DNA of 64,000 nt. It comes from Clostridia bacterium (GTDB taxonomy: Bacteria > Bacillota > Clostridia > Oscillospirales > Acutalibacteraceae). The notes under the pieces are model-generated. The model saw nothing but the letters and a program-made list of their open reading frames with translations. It was not told where the DNA came from and did not search any database. The translations under genes and the position numbers were made by a program. This document shows, piece after piece, positions 7,882 to 17,473 of this stretch (position 1 is the stretch's first letter; each line of letters opens with the position of its first letter). The stretch spans positions 1-64,000 of the forward strand of contig JAKSQM010000008.1 of assembly GCA_024404115.1 (NCBI GenBank). Direction: 5' to 3'.

Positions 7882-9384
7882 TTATTTATTAAACCATGAA
7901 GAAATAAGTCTGATTAAATCCTTAACTGCAAGAACAAGCTTCTGAATGAAGTTAAGAGAATTTGCCTGTGTGTGAGGCATAACAGTATCTGCCTGATCGT
8001 TATAAATTACAAATCTTGGATACTGTGAATAAGTGTTGACAGTTGGCTGCTCAGGTGAGCGGAGAAGTGTCATCATCATTTCATCAAGGCTGTCGCCACC
8101 TGCTGTGTGCTTCATGTTATTGATAAACCATGTCTGCTCTGGGAAAAGGCAGGTTGAAGCATCAATATTCTTTTCGGGGCTGATGTATTCTGCCTTTGCT
8201 TTTGCAAGGTATTCCTCACTGAGTGTTTCGCCATAAGGTGCAACAGTTGCGCCGAATGAAGAATTCTTAGTGTCAATAGTGTCATCACTTACGCACTGCC
8301 AGTTTCTGATAAGCGGAACGGTTGAAAGTCCGTAACCGCTGATGATAATAAGGTGTGCGTTATCGTTAAGGTCTTTAAGAATATCCTCACGCTTTGAGCG
8401 AACCTTTTCGTTAAATTCATCAATTCTTGAGCGGATGCCGCTGCGGTCAACATCTTTATAAATTGTATCAAAAACATAGTTGTATGCGCTGTCAAGATAT
8501 TCATCGGGAACCATTGACCAGATAGGAAGCCAGTTTGCAAAAATTGGAAGAACAGAAGCTGCTGCCGCAATGGGAAGAACTTTATCTACTGCATAGTTAG
8601 CGCATTTGCAGATAGGCTCAAGAATGCCAGACTGATTAAGAATATCAAGAGCAAATGAGATAAGATAATTGTATTCGTTATCTGAAAGGAAGCCTTTAAG
8701 ATATTCTGTAAGACCCTCGCCCTCAACGCCGATGTTGCCGCTCATCATTTCGCCGTTGTATCTTTCGCCGTAAGGAGCAGTTGTGAAGAAGCAGACACCT
8801 GCGATCTTTTCGTTGCCGTAAAGTGCAAGGTAAGACATCGTAACAACACCGCCGAAGCTGTGGCAGATGATGTTTACTTTATCAGAGCCTGAGCATTTAA
8901 GGATGTAGTCGATAAATGCGTTAAGCTGTTCAGCAATAACAAGTGGGTCAAGTCGCCAGTCATAGCAGAAAGAATATGTACCGTTTTCGTTAACACTGCT
9001 GGCGGCAGGGTAGCTGAATCTGATACCAGAGCCGTTTGTAACATTGCCATTATCATCACAGCGAATGGGTGCAAACATTTCATTCATAACGGGAACAAGT
9101 CCGTTTGCAAATGCATCCCAGTTTTTTGTGAGGGCAAACTTTGCAAGAACAGGAAGTGCGCCCTTAACTGTATTTTTAATGCTTTCCTGTGAGGGCGGCC
9201 ATGCTGTTTCTGAATCCGGGTCAGAGGGGTCAACATAAACTGTCCTTGCCATAAAGCCGTGAATGTAAATTGTGGGGTAAAGTCTTGCGTTTTCGCCCTC
9301 TGCAAATGCTGTAACCATTGGAACAAGTACAACAATAAGTGCAAGCAAAACAGCAAAAACTCTTTTGATTATTTTAGCTTTCAT
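7882..9384 (-). CDS. Secreted LCAT/lipase-like alpha/beta hydrolase
   Basis: A 500-residue protein with a Sec signal peptide (hydrophobic residues 8-27, cleavage after AFA). An alpha/beta-hydrolase fold follows: oxyanion-hole IHGF (residues 41-44), YDWRLDP (141-147, characteristic of LCAT-like lipases), the nucleophile elbow CHSFGG (Ser176), and late motifs YNDQADTVMPHTQ (Asp/His) for the triad. The last ~20 residues are amphipathic. It probably hydrolyses lipid esters outside the cell. It is the final gene of a minus-strand operon that starts at the phosphopantetheinyl transferase, 19 bases after the phosphatase-like gene. Confidence 0.8.
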   Translation of the reverse strand: MKAKIIKRVFAVLLALIVVLVPMVTAFAEGENARLYPTIYIHGFMARTVYVDPSDPDSETAWPPSQESIKNTVKGALPVLAKFALTKNWDAFANGLVPVMNEMFAPIRCDDNGNVTNGSGIRFSYPAASSVNENGTYSFCYDWRLDPLVIAEQLNAFIDYILKCSGSDKVNIICHSFGGVVTMSYLALYGNEKIAGVCFFTTAPYGERYNGEMMSGNIGVEGEGLTEYLKGFLSDNEYNYLISFALDILNQSGILEPICKCANYAVDKVLPIAAAASVLPIFANWLPIWSMVPDEYLDSAYNYVFDTIYKDVDRSGIRSRIDEFNEKVRSKREDILKDLNDNAHLIIISGYGLSTVPLIRNWQCVSDDTIDTKNSSFGATVAPYGETLSEEYLAKAKAEYISPEKNIDASTCLFPEQTWFINNMKHTAGGDSLDEMMMTLLRSPEQPTVNTYSQYPRFVIYNDQADTVMPHTQANSLNFIQKLVLAVKDLIRLISSWFNK

Positions 9385-9403
9385 TTGATTTTCTCCTTTT
9401 TAT

Positions 9404-10414
9404 TTAGCAGGTTGGGTCTGTATAGCTCTGATTTTCGGGGGTATAATCAAAATCTTTGTTTGATGCAATGAAAGTGTATCTTTCCTGCATTGTCATATTG
9501 CCGTGAGAAAGGTCAAATCCGCCGTGGTCTGCGGTGATGAGAATGAGCCAATCCTCGCTGTCATATGTTGGGCGAGCCTTAACTGTGCTGATAAGCTCGT
9601 CAGCCTTTGCCTGTGCGCTGTCAAAAGCAGTGCAGTAACGCTTATTTTTAGGACCAAAGCCTGTTGTATGACCTTCGTGGTCGCAATATTCTAAAATAGA
9701 GAAGATGAAGTCTGTGCAATCGTCCTTCTGAAGGTCATTTTTAACATTGTTGTATGTTCCATCATCATCGCCTGCGCAAAGGAAGGTGGTGTTGATGCCC
9801 TTTTCTTCGGTATAAGTTTTTTCGTTCCAGTATGTGCAATCGGGGGAGTTAAAATGACCGCTCCATGAAACATAAAATGCAGAGCTGTCAACAGTGCCAT
9901 CCTCAACAAGTGTTGTGAGAAGTGTTAAATGGTCGTTGCTTTTTGGAACATAATTTTTGGTGATGCCGTGAACGTCTGCCCACTGACCTGTGAGCATTGA
10001 GCACCAGCCGGGAGCTGTTGAAGTATCCTGTGTGTTTATGTAAGGATAGTTTACACCGCCGCAATAAGATGCAACAACCTTGCCGCCGTCATTCATAAGG
10101 GTCTGAATTGCACCGCCCTCCTGATTTTTCATCAGTGAAAGTGTGTCAAGTCGGCATCCGTCATAACCGATAACAAGAACTTTCTTTTCTGTTTTGCCTG
10201 CGGGAAGCTCAGAGTTAAGATGATTTGTAATAATATCATAAATCTGAACCTGACCGATTGCTGTTTCTCTTGTGTTTTCAAGGAAGTCGAGGGAGTCAAC
10301 CGCCGCAATATAATCCTTGGTTGTGTCAAAATGGTTGACGCCTATAAAGTTACCAGAAATAAATAAAAAGGCGGTAACAATCCAAATGACAATTTTTTGA
10401 ATCTGTAATGACAT
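9404..10414 (-). CDS. Membrane-anchored alkaline-phosphatase-superfamily phosphodiesterase/sulfatase-like protein
   Basis: A 336-residue protein with an N-terminal signal anchor (IVIWIVTAFLFISG). The catalytic domain resembles type I phosphodiesterase/nucleotide pyrophosphatase: VIGYDGCRLDTL (metal Asp), DTSTAPGW (probable nucleophile Thr), YCDHEGHT (Asp/His pair), ITADHGG (Asp-His) and LSHG (His). It probably hydrolyses phosphodiesters or phosphomonoesters outside the membrane. It lies 13 bases after deoB, itself an alkaline-phosphatase-superfamily enzyme, and 19 bases before the lipase. A role in phospholipid or teichoic-acid turnover is possible but unproven. Confidence 0.75.
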   Translation of the reverse strand: MSLQIQKIVIWIVTAFLFISGNFIGVNHFDTTKDYIAAVDSLDFLENTRETAIGQVQIYDIITNHLNSELPAGKTEKKVLVIGYDGCRLDTLSLMKNQEGGAIQTLMNDGGKVVASYCGGVNYPYINTQDTSTAPGWCSMLTGQWADVHGITKNYVPKSNDHLTLLTTLVEDGTVDSSAFYVSWSGHFNSPDCTYWNEKTYTEEKGINTTFLCAGDDDGTYNNVKNDLQKDDCTDFIFSILEYCDHEGHTTGFGPKNKRYCTAFDSAQAKADELISTVKARPTYDSEDWLILITADHGGFDLSHGNMTMQERYTFIASNKDFDYTPENQSYTDPTC

Positions 10415-10427
10415 AAAAGTCCTCCTG

Positions 10428-11588
10428 TCATATAATTTTATTTAAAAAGCTTTTTCCGTTACAGTCAAAGCTAATTCCAAAATAATCCGCCACAGTTGCG
10501 CCAATGTCTGCAAAGGTCGGGCGGGTGCCTAAATTCACAGGCTTCACATTTTTGCCAAAAATAATAAGCGGAGTGTATTCCCTTGAATGGTCTGTGTGGC
10601 TGTCCCCAGGGTCGCAGCCGTGGTCAGCCGTTATCATAAGAATATCATCGTCTCTTAATTTTTCAATAATGGAGGGCAGACGCTTGTCAAATTCGCTGAA
10701 TGCTTTTGCGTAGCCGTCAATATCCTGCCTATGTCCGTAAAGCATATCAAAATCCACAAGGTTTATAAAGCAAAGCCCCTCAAAATCGCTGTCAAGAGCC
10801 TTGAGTGTTTCATCCATTCCCTCGTTGTTGGAGTGGGTAAAAACTGTTTTTGTAACACCACGAGAAGCAAAAATATCAGAAATTTTACCTATTGCATAGA
10901 CCTCTTTGCCGTTTTTCGAAAGTGCATCAAGCACTGTTTCTTTCGGTGGCTCAAGAGAAAAATCGTGTCTGTTTGCCGTTCTTGTGAAGTTCGGGTATTC
11001 GCCAATAAAAGGTCTTGCAATTACCCTGCCCACTGCGTTAGCTCCGCAAAGAATTTTTCGTGCAATTTTGCAATATTCATAAAGCGTTTCAAGGGGAACA
11101 ATCTGCTCATGAGCGGCTATCTGAAAAACGCTGTCGGCAGATGTATATACAATAAGGTCGCCTGTTTTTATGTGTTCCTGACCGTAATCGGCAATAACCT
11201 GCGTGCCTGAATATGGCTTGTTGCAAAGAATACCTCTGCCTGTTGCCTTTGAAAATTCGTCTAAAATTTCTTTCGGGAATCCGTCTGGATAAACTGGTAA
11301 AGGCTTGTCTGAAACAACACCAGCAATTTCCCAATGACCGATGGTTGTGTCTTTGCCTGCGGATTTTTCTGTCATCCTGCCAACTGAGGCAAGGGGATTT
11401 TGCACAGCAGGGATGTAATCCACACCGTCAATGTTGCCAATACCGAGCTTGGTGGTGTTTTCGGCAGAGAAAAATGGTGAAGCAGATATTCTTTTAAAAG
11501 TATTGCAGTTCTTGTCGCCAAATTTATGTGCGTCTGGCATTTCGCCAATTCCACAAGAGTCAAGAACAATAAGAAAAACTCTTTTCAT
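10428..11588 (-). CDS. deoB: Phosphopentomutase
   Basis: A 386-residue cytoplasmic enzyme, full family length. Hallmarks are FLIVLDSCGIGEMPDA (metal Asp), the DTTIGHWEIAG stretch containing the phosphorylated Thr, and MITADHGCDPGDSHTDHSRE (metal Asp/His). DeoB interconverts ribose- or deoxyribose-1-phosphate and the 5-phosphates, feeding nucleoside sugars into central metabolism. It lies 9 bases downstream of deoD, the classical partner that generates its substrate. Confidence 0.96.
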   Translation of the reverse strand: MKRVFLIVLDSCGIGEMPDAHKFGDKNCNTFKRISASPFFSAENTTKLGIGNIDGVDYIPAVQNPLASVGRMTEKSAGKDTTIGHWEIAGVVSDKPLPVYPDGFPKEILDEFSKATGRGILCNKPYSGTQVIADYGQEHIKTGDLIVYTSADSVFQIAAHEQIVPLETLYEYCKIARKILCGANAVGRVIARPFIGEYPNFTRTANRHDFSLEPPKETVLDALSKNGKEVYAIGKISDIFASRGVTKTVFTHSNNEGMDETLKALDSDFEGLCFINLVDFDMLYGHRQDIDGYAKAFSEFDKRLPSIIEKLRDDDILMITADHGCDPGDSHTDHSREYTPLIIFGKNVKPVNLGTRPTFADIGATVADYFGISFDCNGKSFLNKII

Positions 11589-11597
11589 TTTATCACC

Positions 11598-12341
11598 TCA
11601 GCCTAATTTAACGGCTGTTTTCAAAGCAAGCTCCATCATTTCTGTGAATGTATTTTGCCTTGCTTCTGCGTCAAGAGCTTCACCTGTTATAATGTGGTCT
11701 GAAACGGTGCAGATTGCAAGGGCGTTTTTGCCGCTTCGTGCCGCATTCATATAAAGTGCCGCCGCTTCCATTTCAATCGCCATAACACCCATTTTACTCC
11801 ATGAGTTAACGGATTTCAACCCGTCTGGCAGATTCTCTTCATCATTATAAAATGTGTCTGATGAAAGTAAATTCCCGACATGGTATCTTATATTCATCTC
11901 ATCTGCAATTTCTGTGCATTTTTTAAGAATATCGTAACTGCAAATAGGGGCAAATGTGCTGGGCAGATGATACTGTGAGCCAAAATTTGAGTTGGTGCAT
12001 GCGCCTAAGCCTAAAACAATATCACGCACATTTATTTTTGTGCTGATTGCACCTGCGGAGCCGATTCTCAGAATATTTTCAACATCAAAAAAATTAAAAA
12101 GCTCATAGGAGTAAATTCCCATAGAGGGCATACCCATTCCGCTTGCCATAACAGAAACTTTTGTGCCGTTATAATATCCTGTGTAGCCGTTAATGCCACG
12201 AACATTATTTATGAGCTTGGCATCTTCAAGAAAATTTTCTGCAATGAATTTGCTTCTTAAAGGGTCGCCCGGCATAAGTACAGTTTTTGCAAAATCATCG
12301 GGCGTAGCGTTGATGTGTGGTGTTGGATAAGGTAAAGACAT
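11598..12341 (-). CDS. deoD: Purine-nucleoside phosphorylase (DeoD type)
   Basis: A 247-residue cytoplasmic enzyme of the hexameric DeoD family. It shows VLMPGDPLRSKFIAE, MASGMGMPSMGIYSYEL (phosphate loop), RIGSAGAIS and MEMEAAALY-like purine/ribose-binding signature (AIEMEAAALY), and SDHIITGE. It phosphorolyses purine nucleosides to base plus pentose-1-phosphate, which deoB then isomerises. It is four bases downstream of the phosphopantetheinyl transferase and is probably co-transcribed. Confidence 0.96.
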   Translation of the reverse strand: MSLPYPTPHINATPDDFAKTVLMPGDPLRSKFIAENFLEDAKLINNVRGINGYTGYYNGTKVSVMASGMGMPSMGIYSYELFNFFDVENILRIGSAGAISTKINVRDIVLGLGACTNSNFGSQYHLPSTFAPICSYDILKKCTEIADEMNIRYHVGNLLSSDTFYNDEENLPDGLKSVNSWSKMGVMAIEMEAAALYMNAARSGKNALAICTVSDHIITGEALDAEARQNTFTEMMELALKTAVKLG

Positions 12342-12345
12342 TTTA

Positions 12346-13014
12346 TCATCCTTTCAAAAAGCCGATAGAAATAATCTGCGGATTTTTAATTTCGTTTTGT
12401 GAGCAGACAGCAAGGCGATAGCCTTTTATATAATCGTATTCATAAAAATAAAATTCGCCTGTTGCTTCGTTGTATTCAACTGACGGCTTGTCATTTTCAA
12501 AATGAAAACAAAAGCTGTTAAGGGGCAATTGCATACCCTTGCCAGTGATTTTCATAAAGCTTTCTTTGAGCGTCCACAATCGGCAAAAGGCAGTGTTCTG
12601 CTCATCTTTTGAGGGTATATTTTCAACAAATTCATATTCTTCCTGTGCAAAAAATCGCTTTGCAATTCTTAAATCAAATTCCTTGATTTTTTCAATGTCA
12701 ATGCCAACTTCGCTTTCAGAAATCACAGCCACCGCAACATTGCCCGAATGAGAAATGTTAAAGTGAATATCGGGTCTGTTTTTAAAATAAGGCTTGTAAT
12801 TTTCGTATTCGCCATAGACCATATCTTTTTCAAAAAGCGAGTATTCACGCAGGGCGGTGTCAAGAAGAAGCGTTGCACCGAGAGATAAATTTTTATCTTT
12901 TCTTTGGCGAAAAGCGTTAATCTTTTTTTGCCTGTATTCTGAAACTGAATCAAAAAATGTATTGAATATTTCATTGTCGTCAAGGGGTGTAACATCAGCA
13001 TAAAATATTTTCAT
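12346..13014 (-). CDS. 4'-phosphopantetheinyl transferase, Sfp type
   Basis: A 222-residue protein with the Sfp-type duplicated fold: HFNISHSG, EVGIDIEKI (metal-binding Asp/Glu) and RLWTLKESFMKITGKGM (the WxxKES/A motif). It transfers the 4'-phosphopantetheine arm of CoA onto acyl- or peptidyl-carrier proteins. It is the first gene of a minus-strand operon with deoD, deoB, a phosphatase-like protein and a lipase. No polyketide or peptide synthetase lies in the window, so the partner carrier protein is elsewhere, possibly fatty-acid ACP. Confidence 0.92.
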   Translation of the reverse strand: MKIFYADVTPLDDNEIFNTFFDSVSEYRQKKINAFRQRKDKNLSLGATLLLDTALREYSLFEKDMVYGEYENYKPYFKNRPDIHFNISHSGNVAVAVISESEVGIDIEKIKEFDLRIAKRFFAQEEYEFVENIPSKDEQNTAFCRLWTLKESFMKITGKGMQLPLNSFCFHFENDKPSVEYNEATGEFYFYEYDYIKGYRLAVCSQNEIKNPQIISIGFLKG

Positions 13015-13047
13015 TTTGTTCCCCCTTTTTATTTATTATCTTTTTTA

Positions 13048-13076
13048 ATTATAACTGTTTTTTTCTTTTCGGTCAA
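13048..13076 (-). promoter_or_regulatory. Near-consensus sigma-A promoter for the PPTase-deoD-deoB operon
   Basis: On the minus strand TTGACC (13076-13071), a 17-base spacer and TATAAT (13053-13048) lie about 34 bases upstream of the PPTase start. Confidence 0.8.
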
Positions 13077-13174
13077 GCAAAAGAAGCAATAATATCTGTA
13101 TTGACTGAAAGGGTGTGATTTGATAAAATATTGTTAATTTTAGAATGAGAAATAATATTAATTTGGGTGAATTT

Positions 13175-14074
13175 ATGAACAAAAAAACTCTTGCGGCTTT
13201 GGCGTGCCTTGCGACATATTCAATATTCGGATTCAGCTTTCTTTTTTCAAAAACTGCGCTCAGCGTGGCTTCACCGTTTGTGCTTCTTGCCTACAGATTC
13301 TGGGCGGCATTTATTGCGGTGAATATTGTGCTTTTTGTGAGCCGAAAGAAAATATCGCTTAAAGGCAAACCAGTTGGCAAGTTGCTTCTCCTCGGCACGG
13401 TTCAGCCCGTGATTTATTACATCTGCGAAACATACGGAATTGGCATGACATCATCATCTTTTTCGGGGATTATCCTCGGACTTATTCCCGTTATCGGACT
13501 TCTTCTTGGCAGAATTTTTCTTAAAGAAAAAAGCTCGCTGTTTCACATAATCTGCGCATTTCTTTCAATAATCGGTGTAGCACTGACTACTGGCGGCGGA
13601 GAAATAAAATTCTCAATTCTCGGCACAGTGCTACTTTTAGGTGCGGCATTTTCTTCTGCACTTTATACTGTTATCAGCAGAGATATTTCAAATAAATTTT
13701 CGCCCCTCGAAAGAACATATGTTATGTTTGCCCTCGGCTGTGTATTCTTCACATTTGTTGCACTTATTCAAAATAGAAATAATCTCACCGCAGTTACCTC
13801 ACCTTTGAGCGATAAAGGCTTTATAATTTCTGTGCTTTACCTTGCGGTTATTTCGTCGGTTTGTGCGTTCCTGCTTCTTAATTTTGCGGTGAATTATATC
13901 AACATCGCCACCGTTTCTGTCTTTTCAAATTTCTGCACGGTTATAAGCGTTCTGGCAGGCATTTTTATTATGCACGATAGTTTCTCGGCTTTGCAGATTT
14001 TCGGCATCATTATAATTCTTATCAGCGTGTTTGGCATTTCAATTCCCGATAAAAAACAAAAACAGATTAACTAA
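13175..14074 (+). CDS. DMT-superfamily (EamA) transporter
   Basis: A 299-residue integral membrane protein with ten predicted hydrophobic segments arranged as two EamA halves. Each half ends in a motif of the type SSFSGIILGLIPVIGLLLG and IATVSVFSNFCTVISVL. These permeases usually export metabolites or amino acids. I place the start at the ATG at 13175, with GGGTGA upstream, rather than the in-frame ATG at 13145, which lacks a ribosome site and would add ten polar residues. The substrate is not recognisable. Confidence 0.8.
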   Translation: MNKKTLAALACLATYSIFGFSFLFSKTALSVASPFVLLAYRFWAAFIAVNIVLFVSRKKISLKGKPVGKLLLLGTVQPVIYYICETYGIGMTSSSFSGIILGLIPVIGLLLGRIFLKEKSSLFHIICAFLSIIGVALTTGGGEIKFSILGTVLLLGAAFSSALYTVISRDISNKFSPLERTYVMFALGCVFFTFVALIQNRNNLTAVTSPLSDKGFIISVLYLAVISSVCAFLLLNFAVNYINIATVSVFSNFCTVISVLAGIFIMHDSFSALQIFGIIIILISVFGISIPDKKQKQIN

Positions 14075-14146
14075 ATTTCAAACAGTATATAGATTTTTGT
14101 GTAGCTCTATGATATTATAGAAGCATAAATATGCGGAGGTAGAACT

Positions 14147-16381
14147 ATGGAGATAATCAATAAGGGCAAAGCCTTGCTCAGCGATGTTAAAACATACTGG
14201 AAAAAGCCTGCAGAGGGCAGATATATGCCTTTCCGTGAAATTGCGGCTTACTCAATCGGCGGCATTGGTGCATATTCAATTTTTACCATGGCGCAGACAT
14301 TACTCCTTTCAACCACAAATGTTATTATCGGCAACACTATCGGTATTCAGCCGATGCACATGTATGTGATGTACCTCATTTCTGTTATTGCCAATGTTCC
14401 GCTCACAATGGTGAGGGCGAATATGGTGGATAATGTTCGCTATGAAACAGGCAAATACAGACCGTATCTTTTAAGAATGGGTATCCCCACCATTATTGTT
14501 TCAATGATGTTTGTTTTTACGCCCTATGATAAAATGGCTTATCTTTGGCGTTGTGTGCTGATATTTATTTATAATTTCGGCTTGCAGTTTTATTATAATT
14601 TCTTTTATGAAGCATACGAAAATCTTATCCATGTTCTTTCACCCAACACACAGGAGCGTGCGGACACAACCGCTATCAAAAGCGTAATTTATTCTCTTTC
14701 ACCAACTATCACAAATTTCATAACTCCCATTATTGCAGGCAAGGTTTCTAATGGCGATATTTATGATTTAAGGGTTTACCGCTGGTTCTATCCTTTTATT
14801 GCAGTTGTTGGTGTTGCATTTGTTGTGCTGGTTTATGCCAGAACAGAAGAGAAAATTGTTATCGCAAAAGATCACGCAATGAAGGTCAGATTCACCGACG
14901 CTTTGCGTGAGGTTGCAAAAAATAAATATTTCTGGATTATCTCTCTTGCAGGCTGGATAGGCTTCCTTGAGGGTGCAACAGGCATTATCCTCCAGTGGCT
15001 TTATAACTACGGTCATATGTGCACCCCTGCCCAGTATTCAATTATAACCGTTATAAAGGGCAACGCTTATATGTGGGGTATGATTCTCTCCCCGTTCCTT
15101 ATTAAAAGGCTTGGCAAGAAAAAGCTTCTTATTTATACAAATATCTGCAACGTTGTTTTCTTGGCACTGGTTTATCCCCTTATGGGTTCAATCTGGACGG
15201 TGCTTGCCTGCCTTTATTTCAACTCAATTGCAGATTCATTCCTCGTTGTGCTGAACCCCACAATTCAGGCAGACATCAGAGATTATCAGCAATATAAATC
15301 CGGCGAAAGAATTGACGGAATGTTTGCCGCTGTTGGACTTATCGGCTCTTTTGTAACAATGGCAACAAGCTCTGTTTTGCCTGCTGTTTATGAAAAATAC
15401 GGCATCTTTGCAGGTAACGGATACAAGAATATGTATGACGTTCTTTATGACCCCAACGTGCTTCACAAGCTGGTTGGTATGCTGATTATCCTTTCAACTG
15501 TTGGTGCGGCGCTGAATGTTATTCCGTTCTTCTTCTACGATTTAACCGAAACAAAGCAAAAAGCGATTATTAAAATTCTTCAGGTAAGGGCAATGTTTGA
15601 GGATTACGGCAACGGCATTCTTACTGACGAGGATATGAATAAAACAATGGAGCTGATTTCTGACTCTAAAAATTATGTGGCACAGGGCAAAAAAGATATA
15701 ACCGCTTTCATTGCCGCCAAAAATCAGAAAGGTCTTTCAAAAGAAGAGAAAAAGGCAAACAAAAAAGCATATAAAGAAGCCAGAGAATTTAATGAGCAGG
15801 TTGAAATTTCTGAGGCAGTTCTGGCAGAGCTTACACGCTTTGAAACACCCGAAGCACAGGCAAGACTTTCTATTGCTCAGAAAACATTCTCAGCAGGCAT
15901 TGGCGGAATTGCCACAGCAGACGAAGAGGTTCTTCACATTGCAAAGGCTATGCCAAAAGGCACCAAAGAAGAAAGACAGTTCAGAAACGAAGCTCTTTCA
16001 GATGCAAGGTCAATCATCCGCTGCAAAAAGGCTGTTAAAAAATATTATCCCGCAGGAATTGAAGAGTTTAACACTGATGCTCTTAATGAGCTTTATGCGG
16101 CAGAAACCGCTCTTGCAGAGGAGAAACTCTCTGTTATGAAACAGCTTTCTGAAGCCAAAAAGGCAAAAACAGACGACGCACCTTATCTTGCAGATGCACT
16201 TAAAGAAGTGTCTGAAAAAATCGTCAAAAATGCGGCAGACATTAAAGCGGCAACAAAAGAGCTTGAAAAATACACCGTTTGCACAAAGGCTTTCAGTGAT
16301 GCAAAGAAGCTTTTGAAGCAGGCTGAAAACTACGCAAAATTTGGCGAAATAGATTCAATTTTTAATAATCAGACGGTCTGA
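14147..16381 (+). CDS. GPH/MFS-type sugar symporter with long C-terminal helical extension
   Basis: A 744-residue protein. Residues ~30-475 form a 12-segment major-facilitator domain of the glycoside-pentoside-hexuronide:cation symporter type (for example VTMVRANMVDN-like loop PLTMVRANMVD, and IADSFLVVLNPTIQADIRDYQQYKSGERIDGMF, a GPH hallmark in TM10-11). The remaining ~270 residues are Lys/Glu/Ala-rich and predicted helical and cytoplasmic (EEKKANKKAYKEAREF and similar). Ordinary GPH symporters end near residue 450-500, so the tail is unusual. It probably imports a glycoside. It is followed 15 bases later by a glycosyltransferase. Confidence 0.82.
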   Translation: MEIINKGKALLSDVKTYWKKPAEGRYMPFREIAAYSIGGIGAYSIFTMAQTLLLSTTNVIIGNTIGIQPMHMYVMYLISVIANVPLTMVRANMVDNVRYETGKYRPYLLRMGIPTIIVSMMFVFTPYDKMAYLWRCVLIFIYNFGLQFYYNFFYEAYENLIHVLSPNTQERADTTAIKSVIYSLSPTITNFITPIIAGKVSNGDIYDLRVYRWFYPFIAVVGVAFVVLVYARTEEKIVIAKDHAMKVRFTDALREVAKNKYFWIISLAGWIGFLEGATGIILQWLYNYGHMCTPAQYSIITVIKGNAYMWGMILSPFLIKRLGKKKLLIYTNICNVVFLALVYPLMGSIWTVLACLYFNSIADSFLVVLNPTIQADIRDYQQYKSGERIDGMFAAVGLIGSFVTMATSSVLPAVYEKYGIFAGNGYKNMYDVLYDPNVLHKLVGMLIILSTVGAALNVIPFFFYDLTETKQKAIIKILQVRAMFEDYGNGILTDEDMNKTMELISDSKNYVAQGKKDITAFIAAKNQKGLSKEEKKANKKAYKEAREFNEQVEISEAVLAELTRFETPEAQARLSIAQKTFSAGIGGIATADEEVLHIAKAMPKGTKEERQFRNEALSDARSIIRCKKAVKKYYPAGIEEFNTDALNELYAAETALAEEKLSVMKQLSEAKKAKTDDAPYLADALKEVSEKIVKNAADIKAATKELEKYTVCTKAFSDAKKLLKQAENYAKFGEIDSIFNNQTV

Positions 16382-16396
16382 TTGACGGAGGCTTTT

Positions 16397-17458
16397 ATGG
16401 AAAACAAAAATGGCTTGGTGAGCATTGTTTTGCCAATATATAATGTTGAAAAATATTTGCCGCAGTGCCTTGACAGCGTTGTTAATCAGAGCTACAAAAA
16501 TCTTGAAATTATCTGCGTTAATGATGCTTCGCCGGACGGCAGTGCGGATATTGTAAAAAAATACGCAGAATCAGACAGCAGAATTGTTTTAATAAATCAG
16601 GAAAATCAGGGTCTTTCAGGGGCAAGAAATACAGGTATAAATGCCGCCACAGGCGAATACATTATGTTCCTTGACAGTGATGATTGGATTGACACGGACA
16701 CCTGCAAGGCGGCTGTTGAGCAGATGGAAAATGAAAAAGCACAGCTTGTTATGTGGAGCTATGTGCGTGAATTTCCCGATAAATCCATCAAGAAAAATAT
16801 TTTTGATGTTCCCGAAAACGAAACAATCGTTTTTGAAAATCAGTCAATGGAAAATCTTCACCGCAGAATAGCAGGACTTACGTGTGAAGAGCTTCGCTCA
16901 CCAGAAAATGCGGACTCTGCTGTTACTGCATGGGGCAAGCTTTTTAAACTGGATGCAATAAAAGAAAACAACTGCCTTTTTACCGACACAAAAATTGTCG
17001 GCACTGAGGATGCACTTTTTAACCTTGAAGCGTTTTGCTACATTAAAAAGGCTGTTTTTATTAACAGGTATTTTAATCATTACAGAAAAGATAATGGCAC
17101 TTCGCTTACAAGAAGCTATAAGCCTGCACTTTTTAATCAGTGGCAGGAATTATATACAAGAATGGGCAGAATAATTAAAGAGAAAAATCTGCCCTTTGAC
17201 CGCGCACTTGATAACCGAATTGCGCTGAGCATTATCGGCATCGGACTTAACGAAATCATCTGTGATTCCACCGCCTTTGAAAAAATAAAAAAGCTCAAAA
17301 GCGTTATCACTTCACCAAAATATAAAAAGGCATACAGTGCCCTTGAAAGGGAATACCTGCCAATTCACTGGAAGTTGTTTTTTACTTTTTGCAAAATGGG
17401 ATTTGGCACAGGCGTTTACATTCTTATAAAGTGTATAGATAAACTTATCGGCAAATAA
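16397..17458 (+). CDS. Glycosyltransferase family 2
   Basis: A 353-residue GT-A-fold enzyme: [20 protein letters not shown] at the start, [12 protein letters not shown] (nucleotide site), and [10 protein letters not shown], the DxD metal motif near residue 90. The C-terminal part has a hydrophobic segment ([16 protein letters not shown]). It transfers an activated sugar, probably to a surface polysaccharide. The start is the ATG at 16397, with GGAGG six bases upstream, not the TTG at 16382. It overlaps no gene but follows the symporter closely and precedes a second GT2 by 15 bases. Confidence 0.9.
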   Translation: MENKNGLVSIVLPIYNVEKYLPQCLDSVVNQSYKNLEIICVNDASPDGSADIVKKYAESDSRIVLINQENQGLSGARNTGINAATGEYIMFLDSDDWIDTDTCKAAVEQMENEKAQLVMWSYVREFPDKSIKKNIFDVPENETIVFENQSMENLHRRIAGLTCEELRSPENADSAVTAWGKLFKLDAIKENNCLFTDTKIVGTEDALFNLEAFCYIKKAVFINRYFNHYRKDNGTSLTRSYKPALFNQWQELYTRMGRIIKEKNLPFDRALDNRIALSIIGIGLNEIICDSTAFEKIKKLKSVITSPKYKKAYSALEREYLPIHWKLFFTFCKMGFGTGVYILIKCIDKLIGK

Positions 17459-17473
17459 TGCGGAGGATTTTAA

